Positions 38,050 to 47,162 of a DNA stretch of 64,000 nt are shown here, in pieces. The translations under genes and the position numbers were made by a program. Numbering within the stretch: the first letter of the stretch is position 1; the number at the start of each line of letters is the position of its first letter. Source of the DNA: Sulfobacillus thermosulfidooxidans (lineage in GTDB: Bacteria > Bacillota > Sulfobacillia > Sulfobacillales > Sulfobacillaceae); the NCBI RefSeq assembly GCF_001280565.1, contig NZ_LGRO01000002.1:543460-607459 (forward strand). The letters are read 5' to 3'. The notes beneath the pieces were generated by a model. It saw nothing but the letters and a program-made list of their open reading frames with translations. It did no database searches and was not told where the DNA came from.

Positions 38050-38865
38050 TTACGGTGCTTGTCGCTGCCTGACCACTTCGAACGCCAAGACCGCGCATGC
38101 TGTGGCCGCATTCAACGAGGCAACTTGACCCACCATGGGCAATCGCACAGTTTGATCACAGCGTTTCTTCACTAAGGGCCGAATCCCTTGCCCTTCGGCT
38201 CCGATCACGATCGCCGTGGGACCATGATAATCTGCCTGCGTATACAGAATTTCCCCTTGGGGATCCGCGGCATAAACAAAGATCCCCCACTTTTTGATGG
38301 TCTCGATAGTTTGCGCCAAGTTGGACACAACCGCCACCGGGACATATTCGGTGGCCCCGGCTGAGGCTTTACGCACAGCAGGCGTCAGCGGTGCGCTATT
38401 ACGGCTCGGTATAATTACGGCATCAGCTCCAGCGGCATTAGCCACACGAATTATTGCCCCCAAATTTTGTGGATCCTGAATTTGATCCAGGACAATCAAA
38501 AACGCATCAAATCCCCGGTTCCTGACCAGAGCATACACATCATCTAACGTCGCAAGGGGCGCAACACTGATTAATCCTACTACTCCTTGATGATTCAACT
38601 CCCCAGCTAACTCGTCCAATTTAGCCCGGGGCACTTCATGAATCACGACACCTTTTTCCCGGGCAATCCCGAGAATTTCTTTAAGGCTACCTTCAGCCAG
38701 CTGATTTTGGACCCACAATCGCTGCAAGGGACGCCCGGCTCGCAATGCTTCAAGGACCGGATGCCGTCCCACAATAACCGATTCATTGGCTGTAACCGAC
38801 GTTGTGGGTTCAAAACTACCGCTATTCTTACGCGCGTCTTCGCGCTGATTAGCGGGTTTGGCCAT
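38050..38865 (-). CDS. rlmB: 23S rRNA 2'-O-methyltransferase, TrmH/RlmB family
   Basis: A SPOUT-class methyltransferase of 271 residues. The N-terminal substrate-binding domain (IVGRHPVLEALRAGRPLQRL) is followed by the knotted SAM domain with NLGAIIRVANAAGADAVI, VIGAEGQGI and SLNAATACAVLAFE. It probably methylates 23S rRNA as RlmB does. The ATG at 38865 lies inside the end of cysS (17-base overlap), so translation is coupled. Confidence 0.9.
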   Translation of the reverse strand: MAKPANQREDARKNSGSFEPTTSVTANESVIVGRHPVLEALRAGRPLQRLWVQNQLAEGSLKEILGIAREKGVVIHEVPRAKLDELAGELNHQGVVGLISVAPLATLDDVYALVRNRGFDAFLIVLDQIQDPQNLGAIIRVANAAGADAVIIPSRNSAPLTPAVRKASAGATEYVPVAVVSNLAQTIETIKKWGIFVYAADPQGEILYTQADYHGPTAIVIGAEGQGIRPLVKKRCDQTVRLPMVGQVASLNAATACAVLAFEVVRQRQAP

Positions 38866-40264
38866 TTTCCGCCGCGAAAGTGATCCGCGGTCCCGTGGGC
38901 GTGTCTTCAATGTAATATCCCGCCTTTATTAGTAAATTACGTATTTGATCAGCCTGAACATAATCACGATTTTTCCTGGCTTGCTCGCGAATGGCGATTA
39001 AACGTGTGGCCAAGTCGTTCACATCCTGATGCTCTTGAGTGGCTGGGGCCGGAAGGAAGTCTAAAATTATATTGGCTTGAACCAGGTTATGACGTGCCCA
39101 TCCTAAGGCATAAGCTCGGTGGTTTTGTTCCATACCTTGATAGGCGTTGTGCACCATATCAAAGATCTCCGCAAAAGCCCGAGCCGTATTAAAGTCATCG
39201 TCCAAAACACTCAAAAAGTTCGACTCAAATGTTCGCAGTCGTTCCGCCCACGACGCATCAACCCATTCGCTCGGAGCGGGAGCATCTTTAGCCTCCTCCC
39301 ATAATCGCCAAATACGCTGAAGTCCCCGTCCCCATTCTTCAAGTCCTTGCACACTAAAATCTAAAGGGGTCCGGTAGTGGACACTAAGCAAATACGTTCG
39401 TAACACCAGGGGATCCACATGGCGGATAATTTCCTGAAGACTAAGACCATTCCCTAAGGATTTGGACATTTTAACCGCATTTTGTGTAATCAATCCATTA
39501 TGAACCCAAAACTGTGCCGGTTCACAGTCAAATAGCCCCTGGGATTGAGCCCGTTCATTCTCATGATGAGGAAAAATTAAATCCATGCCGCCCCCATGCA
39601 AATCAAATTGACGGCCAAGGTATCGCGAAGCCATGGTGGAGCATTCAATATGCCATCCCGGCCGGCCATATCCCCATGGGCTCTCCCAACCGGGTTCCTC
39701 TGCCGGGGCACTTTTCCATAGAGCAAAATCTGCTGGATCGTGTTTTCCCTCATGAACCTCGACCCGAACCCCTTGATAAAGTTCTTCTAACCGCCTGCCT
39801 GAAAGCTGTCCATAGTTTTCATCCGTATTCACAGAAAAATAGACATCCTGACCAGCCACGTAAGCCTTTTGCCGGTCAATCAGCCCCTGAATAAACGTAA
39901 TAATTTCAGCAATATTTTCTGTTACCCGGGGAGCAAAATCTGGAGGGAGCACATGCAATTGCTGCATCAATTGATTGTACTGTTCCATATACTTCGCGGC
40001 CAATTGACTGGCCGAAACCCTCTCGGTTTGAGATTGGTTGACAATTTTATCATCAATATCCGTAAAATTTTGGACATGGCGAACAATATAACCCCGGCGC
40101 ATAAAGTGCCGTTTAATCACATCCCAGACGACAGCAGGCCTGGCATGCCCCACGTGAGCTTCGGCATACGGCGTCACACCACACACGTAAATCGACACTT
40201 CTCCTTCACGCAGTGGAATGAAGGGGCGTTTTGTCCGGGTCAAGCTATCATAAATTTGAATCAT
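38849..40264 (-). CDS. cysS: Cysteinyl-tRNA synthetase
   Basis: A class I synthetase of 471 residues. The opening [14 protein letters not shown], the zinc and HIGH-type region [18 protein letters not shown], the zinc-binding HIECSTM and the KMSKSLGN loop are present. No T-box is visible in the 360 bases upstream. It precedes rlmB, as in Bacillus. Confidence 0.96.
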   Translation of the reverse strand: MIQIYDSLTRTKRPFIPLREGEVSIYVCGVTPYAEAHVGHARPAVVWDVIKRHFMRRGYIVRHVQNFTDIDDKIVNQSQTERVSASQLAAKYMEQYNQLMQQLHVLPPDFAPRVTENIAEIITFIQGLIDRQKAYVAGQDVYFSVNTDENYGQLSGRRLEELYQGVRVEVHEGKHDPADFALWKSAPAEEPGWESPWGYGRPGWHIECSTMASRYLGRQFDLHGGGMDLIFPHHENERAQSQGLFDCEPAQFWVHNGLITQNAVKMSKSLGNGLSLQEIIRHVDPLVLRTYLLSVHYRTPLDFSVQGLEEWGRGLQRIWRLWEEAKDAPAPSEWVDASWAERLRTFESNFLSVLDDDFNTARAFAEIFDMVHNAYQGMEQNHRAYALGWARHNLVQANIILDFLPAPATQEHQDVNDLATRLIAIREQARKNRDYVQADQIRNLLIKAGYYIEDTPTGPRITFAAENGQTR

Positions 40265-40624
40265 GGGCCGATCCTTTCTTCTTAATAGCTTAATAGCATT
40301 TCATGCCAGCGTCATGCTCGCATTTTAGGAAAACTTGCTGACCGCGTCAATCTACAAGATAGGAAACAATCCGGCTTCACCGAGATTTTAAGGGATAGGG
40401 CTTGTCCTTAAAACTTGGTGCTTAGCCCGCGCTTCTTTTAAAATGGGACTATAATAGGTGTCGAAATCTGATATCATTGTCAGTTCGACATGATCATCAT
40501 GAACCTAAAGGTCGTCTTATATGCGTGTGCGGCCTTCAGGTGTTCACCGCTCTTAAAACGGGTTATTACATAGATTTCCGCAATGATCGCGCACTACTGA
40601 CCAGCAGGAAGGCGGGACACTCTT
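40265..40624. other. Divergent intergenic region between cysS and the lipoprotein gene
   Basis: These 360 bases separate cysS (minus) from the lipoprotein gene (plus). I see no credible gene, T-box or terminator. A TATAAT-like box near 40451 without a good -35 and a partial palindrome around 40484-40505 (GTTC...ATGATCAT...GAAC) are the only signals. Confidence 0.4.
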
Positions 40625-41812
40625 TTGAACATACGGCAAGGTGTACAGTATAGTTTAATCCTGGCTTCGGCAATCCTCCTAAGCGGATGTCACTCAACTT
40701 CATCCCAGGGCCCCCAAAAGCTTATCCAAACCGCGAGCCGAGCCACGCGATATGTTAATTTGCCGGTGATTCGGTGGCATCCGGTTTCTGTTGGACCCGA
40801 AGTGCTTTTGGACGAAGGCACGGCCATTTCTTCGGTTCTGCCTGGACCAGATGGACGCATCTATTACGGAACCAGCAATCCCCTCGGGGATAGCACGGTA
40901 ATTGGCTGGTACAATCCGCAATCCGGTCAAAACCTGTGGCGAACCGTCCCCCGGATGCCATATTTTCCGAGTCATTCGGGATTAACGGTCTCAAATTTAA
41001 GCTTAAGCCAATCCGCATACTGGGGAGCTGTAGATTTAATCGTCAGCGGAGCCCACACGGTGTGGTACCGTCACTGGGGATATGTGGGGGGCTTCACGAA
41101 TGAGAATCGTTTTGTTCCCGGCGATTATGCTATTCCTGGACCCACCGTACATCGCAATCCATACACTGCTTCGGTCTACACCTCTTTTCAAGGAACCCAG
41201 CTCGTTCGGATTATGAACGTGAATACGAAACAGATGCAGTCCTATCCTCTTCCTAGTAACACCGCACCCGTCGCCATTGACTTTGGACATAGCTCCCAGC
41301 ATGTCTGGCTTCTGAGTGCGAATACACTTTGGGAACTGAACACCCAAGATAATCAGTGGACACCGCAAGCTGAGGCTCCTATGGGAGATTTCTTTGTCAG
41401 TATGGGCCAATTTCGCCAGGGTCTGTGGATCGTCGATGCAAACGGCAATATTGGCCTCATTCAACACCAACAAATTCAGTGGATTGCCCATTTGTCCCTC
41501 AGTCCTATTGCTGCAGAAACAGCTGGCCATGATGGTCTGTGGTTAGCATCCGTCCATCATTTGACACTGTGGTTACCACATCACGGGATCAAACAGTGGG
41601 CATGGCCTAAACTGTCCTATCCGGCCCCCGCATCCACTTGGAGTCAACTTGGCTCGAAAACTCCTCCCGACTGGCCTCCGATTCCGCATATCGCTATGGG
41701 GCCTGATCATGTGCTAGAAATCGGCTACGGAACAGATATTGGCCAGGCATATTTTCGCTCTGAGACACCCCGAAGCGTGGCACAGAGTACATCTAAGCCA
41801 GCCGTTCACTAA
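40625..41812 (+). CDS. Predicted lipoprotein, beta-propeller-like, probably frameshifted near its end
   Basis: A 395-residue product from TTG (GGAAGGCGGG upstream). The signal peptide ends in ILLSGC, a lipobox. The rest is rich in Trp, Gly and beta-strand-like repeats (LWLLS, LWIVD and LWLASV types), suggesting a propeller of the sensor kind. The frame ends at 41812, but another frame continues convincingly to 41963 (AQKLKMPISALGQRDNRVWL) and ends overlapping the cwlD start. A frameshift or sequencing error near 41790 is likely. Function is unknown. Confidence 0.65.
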   Translation: MNIRQGVQYSLILASAILLSGCHSTSSQGPQKLIQTASRATRYVNLPVIRWHPVSVGPEVLLDEGTAISSVLPGPDGRIYYGTSNPLGDSTVIGWYNPQSGQNLWRTVPRMPYFPSHSGLTVSNLSLSQSAYWGAVDLIVSGAHTVWYRHWGYVGGFTNENRFVPGDYAIPGPTVHRNPYTASVYTSFQGTQLVRIMNVNTKQMQSYPLPSNTAPVAIDFGHSSQHVWLLSANTLWELNTQDNQWTPQAEAPMGDFFVSMGQFRQGLWIVDANGNIGLIQHQQIQWIAHLSLSPIAAETAGHDGLWLASVHHLTLWLPHHGIKQWAWPKLSYPAPASTWSQLGSKTPPDWPPIPHIAMGPDHVLEIGYGTDIGQAYFRSETPRSVAQSTSKPAVH

Positions 41813-41955
41813 TTCCTGGGCAGACGACTCTCTAGATGCCCAAAAACTCAAAATGCCTATCTCAGCCCTGGGCCAACGCGATAATCGCGTGTGGTTAAGT
41901 CTTAGAGGCACAGCCGACTACCCCAAGATCATTTTGCAAGGGTTGCAAGGGGAAA

Positions 41956-42690
41956 ATGTCTAATTCCTCGCACAATCACATAATGTGGGTCAGAACTAAG
42001 AGAAAGAGGCGGATACCCTTGAATGTCGCCCGCAAAATTCCTGTATGGCTCGCAATTTTCGGATTGCTGGGAGCCTTCCTCATCACCTGCTATCAACTTC
42101 CCGTAAGTCCGGCCATGACCCTCACCCCCATTGTGGTCATTGACCCCGGCCATGGAGGTCAAGATCCTGGTGCTATTGGAGCCCAGGGAGTTTATGAAAA
42201 AAATATAAATCTCAGTATTGGTCTTCTCTTATCAAGTCTTTTACGTCAGAAACAGATTCATGTATATATGACCCGGACAAGCGACCAGACTCCTAGTGCA
42301 CCTCCTTTTCATAATGTACGCGATTTACGGTACCGAGCATTTTTAGCGCGCCAGTGGCATGCCACCATTTTTGTTTCTATTCATACCAACGCGGAACCCA
42401 GTGGCATCGCCCAAGGCCCTATCGTCTATTACCGCTCTGGATCCGTGTCATCGTGGGAATTAGCCTCACAAGTCTCTACCGCCTTGGCGAGAGTAACGGG
42501 AAAAGTCATTCGTCCTCGTCCCATTCGCCAATTGGTCCTACAAGAAGTTACCGTCCCCGCCATCAATGTTGAGGTCGGTTTCCTGACGCATCCGCTCGAT
42601 ACATCCCGACTCCTCAATTCCCAATATCAAACTCAATTAGCGGCAGCCATTGCTGAAGGGATTATGCACTATTTAAACCGGGGCCAATAA
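41956..42690 (+). CDS. cwlD: N-acetylmuramoyl-L-alanine amidase, CwlD-like
   Basis: An Amidase_3 zinc enzyme of 244 residues that cleaves the MurNAc-L-Ala bond. An N-terminal signal anchor (residues ~28-45) is followed by the zinc motif IDPGHGGQDPGA, the catalytic-region FVSIHTNAEPSG and the second ligand/glutamate segment INVEVGFLTHP. In sporulators CwlD makes muramic-delta-lactam in the spore cortex. It overlaps the frameshifted lipoprotein end by eight bases (ATGTCTAA) and the convergent ispF by 18. Confidence 0.87.
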   Translation: MSNSSHNHIMWVRTKRKRRIPLNVARKIPVWLAIFGLLGAFLITCYQLPVSPAMTLTPIVVIDPGHGGQDPGAIGAQGVYEKNINLSIGLLLSSLLRQKQIHVYMTRTSDQTPSAPPFHNVRDLRYRAFLARQWHATIFVSIHTNAEPSGIAQGPIVYYRSGSVSSWELASQVSTALARVTGKVIRPRPIRQLVLQEVTVPAINVEVGFLTHPLDTSRLLNSQYQTQLAAAIAEGIMHYLNRGQ

Positions 42691-43152
42691 GACGGTTGCT
42701 AACGCTAAAATGCCTTCTTCACGCCCCAAGGCTCCTAAATGATCGGTAGTTGTGGCTTTCACGGAAAAGCAATCCAATGGACAGCCACTGGCACGACTTA
42801 AATTTTGGCGAATCGCCATGATATAGGGCGCTAATTTGGGTCGCTGGGCCACGACGGTCAAATCAGCCGAAATCACCTGATAATGTGCGTGGGTCATCAT
42901 CTCCACTACACGAGCCATTAACGCCACTGATGAGGCCCCTTTAACATCCGGATCCTCTGCATGAAAATACGTGCCTAAATCCCCCATGGCTAATGCTCCC
43001 AATATGGCATCCATATATGCATGGGTTAGTACATCGCCATCCGTATCACCTTCTAGGCCCTTCTCAAAAGGAATATCCACTCCCCCTAAAATTAAGGGAC
43101 GGTTAGCCACTAAGGGATGCACATCAATACCTTGTCCGATGCGATTAGTCAT
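42673..43152 (-). CDS. ispF: 2-C-methyl-D-erythritol 2,4-cyclodiphosphate synthase
   Basis: IspF (159 residues) catalyses the fifth step of the MEP isoprenoid pathway. The motif RIGQGIDVHPL with metal ligands Asp and His, the segment EGDTDGDVLTHAYMDAILGA and the C-terminal ATTTDHLGALGREEGI are present. The ATG at 43152 overlaps the ispD stop (ATGACTAA), so the two are coupled. Confidence 0.95.
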   Translation of the reverse strand: MTNRIGQGIDVHPLVANRPLILGGVDIPFEKGLEGDTDGDVLTHAYMDAILGALAMGDLGTYFHAEDPDVKGASSVALMARVVEMMTHAHYQVISADLTVVAQRPKLAPYIMAIRQNLSRASGCPLDCFSVKATTTDHLGALGREEGILALATVLLAPV

Positions 43153-43843
43153 GGATTTGTTGTAACCTCCATTCAAACCATGTCAAATCTTCCGGTGTCG
43201 TCAGTTTGCGGTTATCATAATCTCCTGGCACGACCATGACCCGGTGTCCTAAATATTCCACAACCTCGGCATCATCCGTTGGGACCCCGTGTTTCCATGC
43301 TTCATGAGCTTGGCAAATTATATGGTAGTGAAATCCTTGAGGAGTTTGTGCGAGACGCAAATGACTGCGGGGAATGGTCTTTGTCACCTCGACACCCACA
43401 GGCGTTTCCACAACTCCTTTGACGGTATCCGTAACGGGAAGTGCCGGCATCGCCGCTCCTTGCTCAAATGCAGCATGTCGTACCCGGTCAATCACCCCAC
43501 AAGGAACCAAAATCCGCGCCGCATCATGAATTAACACGACATCCTGATCTTGGGCTAACCCTTTAAGCGCTGCAAGACCTTGTTGTACGGATAAATACCG
43601 TTCTGTGGATCCCGCAGTCAACAACCAGTGTGTTAAGCCAAACTGGTCAAGCCAGTGCTGAATCTGCTCAAAATCTTCGGGACGTGCCACCACCACGCCC
43701 GCATCAAATTCACCCTTCACCGCAAAATGCCACAGGCTCCACGCTATTGCAGGACGCCCTGCCACCATTAGCCATAATTTTGGACCTAAGGCGCCCATGC
43801 GCCGACTTTGACCTGCCGCCAACAATATCCCAAAACTTTTCAC
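43145..43843 (-). CDS. ispD: 2-C-methyl-D-erythritol 4-phosphate cytidylyltransferase
   Basis: IspD (232 residues) attaches CMP to MEP. The nucleotide-binding motif ILLAAGQSRRMG, the VLIHDAAR substrate motif and the RLAQTPQGF segment match the family. It is upstream of ispF in a two-gene unit, downstream of yacL. Confidence 0.94.
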   Translation of the reverse strand: MKSFGILLAAGQSRRMGALGPKLWLMVAGRPAIAWSLWHFAVKGEFDAGVVVARPEDFEQIQHWLDQFGLTHWLLTAGSTERYLSVQQGLAALKGLAQDQDVVLIHDAARILVPCGVIDRVRHAAFEQGAAMPALPVTDTVKGVVETPVGVEVTKTIPRSHLRLAQTPQGFHYHIICQAHEAWKHGVPTDDAEVVEYLGHRVMVVPGDYDNRKLTTPEDLTWFEWRLQQIHD

Positions 43844-43905
43844 AGAACACCCCTAATAGCTGGGATTCGCATCATCCGCCCCTATCATGTGATGCTATTG
43901 TACAG

Positions 43906-43933
43906 GAAAAAGCCCGGCATGAGCCGGGCTTTG
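43906..43933. terminator. Terminator between yacL and ispD
   Basis: AAAGCCCGGC / GCCGGGCTTT with a 4-base loop and A/T runs on both sides, just after the yacL stop. Confidence 0.88.
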
Positions 43934-43946
43934 AACGAAAAACCGT

Positions 43947-45044
43947 TTAGGCTTCACTCAGTTCAACAGCCCCTAAAGCAGATTTGAGTTTGGCAAATAT
44001 CATCCGGCCCGCAGCTGTTTGCAAGACTGAGGTCACAATTACCGTAACCGTTTGGCCAATAAATTTACGCCCGCCATCCACCACGATCATCGTACCATCG
44101 TCCAGATATCCAATACCTTGGCCCGACTCTTTCCCATCTTTGATCACGTGCACGACCATTTCTTCTCCCGGTAAAACTACCGGCTTCACGGCATTGGCTA
44201 GTTCGTTGATATTGAGAACCGGAACGCCTTGAAGTTCTGCTACCTTGTTAAGATTAAAATCGTTGGTAATCACTTTGCCATCCAAGATTTTTGCCAGTTT
44301 GAGCAGTTTCGAGTCAACTTCCAAACTCGGATCGATGTCGCGTTCATAAACCTGTACCTGCGTCTTTAATTCTTTTTGAATGTGGTTGAGAATATCAAGA
44401 CCCCGGCGCCCACGATTACGCTTTAAGACATCCGCAGAGTCGGCAATGTGTCTTAATTCTTCAAGAACAAATCCGGGTATCACCAAGGGACCTTCGAGAA
44501 ATCCGGTTTGGCAAATATCCGCGATACGTCCATCAATAATCACGGACGTGTCGAGGATTTTCGGTTTAACGCTGTCATTCACGCGGTGTTTTACTCGCGG
44601 TAACCAGCTTTGCGGACGCATCAATTCGTCCTTTTTCCGAATGGATACCTTTAAACCGACATACCCAAACCCAACACTAATCGCAATACGAATCAAAACC
44701 CCAACGAGGCCTAGTCCATTTAATTCGGACGTTAAAAGAAACGCAATTAAGAGCCCAACAATCAACCCAACGGAACCAGACAATAAATCTTGTGTAGGCG
44801 TTTTTTGTAATCGACTCTCGCCCCACTCCATGGCCTTACTGGCCCCATTAATCAGCCAAGGCCCCAAAATATAAGCAATCAAACCGCCTCCAATGAGACC
44901 AATGCCCAATAAAATGGCTCCGCGGTCTGGTCCTAGTCCACTCAGATATGGTAGCGCCTTTAAGGCATGAAGATTTTGGAATACGCCCGCAATCCCGAGT
45001 ACTCCCCCAAAGATCGTGAGAATTTGGCGCACTGTTCTTCCCAT
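43947..45044 (-). CDS. yacL: PIN/TRAM-domain membrane protein (YacL type)
   Basis: A 365-residue protein. Four membrane helices (residues ~8-125) are followed by a PIN nuclease domain (KILDTSVIIDGRIADI with catalytic Asp, and VITNDFNLNKVAEL) and a C-terminal TRAM domain (GEEMVVHVIKDGKESGQGIGY). The family is conserved next to disA in firmicutes; the biological substrate is unclear. The ATG at 45044 follows GGGGGAGG. Confidence 0.9.
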   Translation of the reverse strand: MGRTVRQILTIFGGVLGIAGVFQNLHALKALPYLSGLGPDRGAILLGIGLIGGGLIAYILGPWLINGASKAMEWGESRLQKTPTQDLLSGSVGLIVGLLIAFLLTSELNGLGLVGVLIRIAISVGFGYVGLKVSIRKKDELMRPQSWLPRVKHRVNDSVKPKILDTSVIIDGRIADICQTGFLEGPLVIPGFVLEELRHIADSADVLKRNRGRRGLDILNHIQKELKTQVQVYERDIDPSLEVDSKLLKLAKILDGKVITNDFNLNKVAELQGVPVLNINELANAVKPVVLPGEEMVVHVIKDGKESGQGIGYLDDGTMIVVDGGRKFIGQTVTVIVTSVLQTAAGRMIFAKLKSALGAVELSEA

Positions 45045-45222
45045 ATCTGCCACCTCCCCCTGATATAATCAGATGACCCATAAGATGTTTGTCATCCCAA
45101 TTTCTAGTTTTTCCCGGAGGTGTGGAATAAATACCCTAATTTACAAGTGCAGAAAACAAATTCAATACCTCCGTGAATAATATCATAGCACCGAATAGAT
45201 GAGAAAAAGCAAAGAATTTGGC

Positions 45223-45248
45223 AAAAAGGCACCGGTCAGTCCGGTGCC
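45223..45248 (-). terminator. Terminator after disA
   Basis: GGCACCGG / CCGGTGCC with a five-base loop, followed by TTTTTG on the minus strand, overlaps the disA stop codon. Confidence 0.8.
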
Positions 45249-46261
45249 TAAAAATTTGCATCGCTATATGTCTCATGGAGTGCAGCCCAGATAGTTCGCG
45301 CTCTTTGGGATCCGATTCCTGAAATTTGACTGAAGTCGTCTAGCGAAGCTTGTCGCATTTCGGATAATGTACGGTATTCATGCATCAATATCTCAATGAC
45401 ATCATCCGGCAGCCGAATAGTATGTAGCAGACGGTATCCACGCGGCTCTATCCGGTAGTCCAACTGATCATACCCTAAACGATTCGCCCACATTTCTTGG
45501 GACCATGACGCTGCATCGAGTATCACTGGATTGGGAACCGGAATATTTTGAGCCTGATAATCTTTCCAAATTCCTATCCAATCGCGAAAAATATCGGGAT
45601 ACTCTTCTAATTGTAAATCAATAAGATGACCGTCGCGCCCTAACTCCACCACATAGCGATTGATTTCTTGGCGAATGGTCAAGGCAATATATCCCCGCCG
45701 CAAAGCCTCGATGACATCGACTAAGGGGACAGCTTCTTCGGCCTCACTTTCGGCCAGGCGTCTCACCGCGCTCCGAAACAACCGGTCGTACCGACTTAAA
45801 GACGCCAACGCACTTGTCGCTTTCGTCAAAATATAACTTAAATCATGCAGAACATAACGGGATTGTCCTTTATAAATCGTTACAATACTGCGTCTTTCTG
45901 ATACGGCAATGACTGTGGCATTACGCGTTTTGGCTATACGCTCCGCAGTGCGGTGACGCATTCCAGTTTCGGCTGATGTGGCATATTTTTTCGGGATTAA
46001 CTCCACATTGGCTTTACGAATTCGATGGATGTCTTGGTCAAGGAGAATAGCCCCGTCCATTTTCGCCAACTCATAGACAAATTCATGGTGAAAAGGAACA
46101 TCGAGACGAAACCCTCCTTCGCAATCTTCATCAATCTCTGGTTCTCCGCCAATAATAATTAACGCACCCGTTCGCGCGCGAATAATATTGTCTATCGCTT
46201 CCCGAAGAGCCGTACCCGGCGCAATTCGGGATAACACTTCCAGAAGCGGATCGTCCATCAT
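45248..46261 (-). CDS. disA: Diadenylate cyclase / DNA integrity scanning protein DisA
   Basis: DisA makes c-di-AMP and scans DNA for branched structures. The DAC domain shows DGAILLDQD and the RHR motif in ETGMRHRTAERIAK. A linker helix region and a C-terminal helix-hairpin-helix (SGIGSQRARTIW) follow. The ATG at 46261 (product begins MMDDPLLEVLSRIAPGT) gives 337 residues and matches the family; an upstream in-frame start at 46396 would add 45 residues of low quality. It follows radA, as in Bacillus, with a 190-base gap full of inverted repeats. Confidence 0.93.
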   Translation of the reverse strand: MMDDPLLEVLSRIAPGTALREAIDNIIRARTGALIIIGGEPEIDEDCEGGFRLDVPFHHEFVYELAKMDGAILLDQDIHRIRKANVELIPKKYATSAETGMRHRTAERIAKTRNATVIAVSERRSIVTIYKGQSRYVLHDLSYILTKATSALASLSRYDRLFRSAVRRLAESEAEEAVPLVDVIEALRRGYIALTIRQEINRYVVELGRDGHLIDLQLEEYPDIFRDWIGIWKDYQAQNIPVPNPVILDAASWSQEMWANRLGYDQLDYRIEPRGYRLLHTIRLPDDVIEILMHEYRTLSEMRQASLDDFSQISGIGSQRARTIWAALHETYSDANF

Positions 46262-46265
46262 ACTC

Positions 46266-46293
46266 GGCGGAAACTCCGCCATTGAGGGCGGAG
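46266..46293 (-). promoter_or_regulatory. Overlapping hairpins before the disA start
   Basis: Within 32 bases of the disA ATG lie CTCCGCC / GGCGGAG and, overlapping it, GGCGGA / TCCGCC. A further GGCGG upstream can compete. The probable ribosome-binding site (GGCGGAG) is itself one arm. This could hide or expose the start, or be a relic of an IS200/IS605-type end. I see no open frame in 46300-46452. Confidence 0.4.
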
Positions 46294-46452
46294 AAAAAGC
46301 CGCCTTCGCTCCTTTCTCAGTGCGTACGTGCTTGCGACATCTCCCAACCAGTGCTGCAGGTGTCTCGATCAGCACAACAGAGCACCCTGAAGGCACTAAG
46401 GCGAGCCAACCTGATCATTTGAACCTAAGACCTTTAGGACGAGGTAAGCGCC

Positions 46453-47162
46453 TTATTCCTCCGTTGATTCGAGCCCTAACCGTGACACAACCTCACTTAC
46501 CCGAGTTGCGGCCACTGTAACAAGACCGGATTGGACGGAGGACATCGCGCCGGGAACCAAGACCCGGGTAAAACCCAAGCCCATTGCCTCCTTAACTCGT
46601 TCTGGTAAGCGGGGAACCCGGCGGATTTCCCCTGTTAATCCCACTTCACCACACACCGCCCATTCAGGAGGCACGGCCTTGCCGGTAAAGGACGACAACG
46701 CCGCTACCAACACACCCAAATCCAGCGCCGGGTCGTCCAGAGATATGCCGCCCGTTACCTTAAAATAGGCATCCATTTCCGAAATCTTTATTCCTAAATG
46801 CCGCTCGATAACCGCCAGAACCAGGGCAACGCGGTGAGGATCCATGCCCGATACAACGCGCCTGGGAGTGCCAAAACTTTTTACCAACAATGCTTGCACT
46901 TCCACCATGAGCGGCCTGGTTCCTTCGAATGCCGCCACAACGATGGACCCCGGACGATCAATGGGCCTCTCTTCTAAGAGTAAGCGGGAAGGATCTTCGA
47001 CTCCGACCAATCCTTCACCTTCCATCGCAAACAATCCCAGTTCACTCGTGGATCCGAAACGATTTTTAATGCCCCGAAGGACCCGGAACATCTGTTGACG
47101 GTCGCCTTCGAACATTAACACCACATCCACCAAATGTTCGACCACTCGGGGACCTGCTAGCG
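46453..47162 (-). CDS. radA: RadA, C-terminal exon
   Basis: The 3' part of radA. From the splice point it reads (S)LAGPRVVEHLVD, continuing the conserved RadA motif KEGxxAGPRxLEH. It then has the KNRFGSTSELGLF motif and the C-terminal Lon-protease-like domain (CGEVGLTGEIRRVPRLPERV). Joined to the N-terminal exon it gives a protein of about 450 residues, the normal RadA length. Alone it has no ribosome-binding site and no credible start, so it depends on removal of the 772-nt insert. Confidence 0.88.

Noticed and set aside
40265..40624. T-box riboswitch for cysS
   Set aside because: No AGGGTGGNACCGCG-type motif or terminator is present upstream of cysS.
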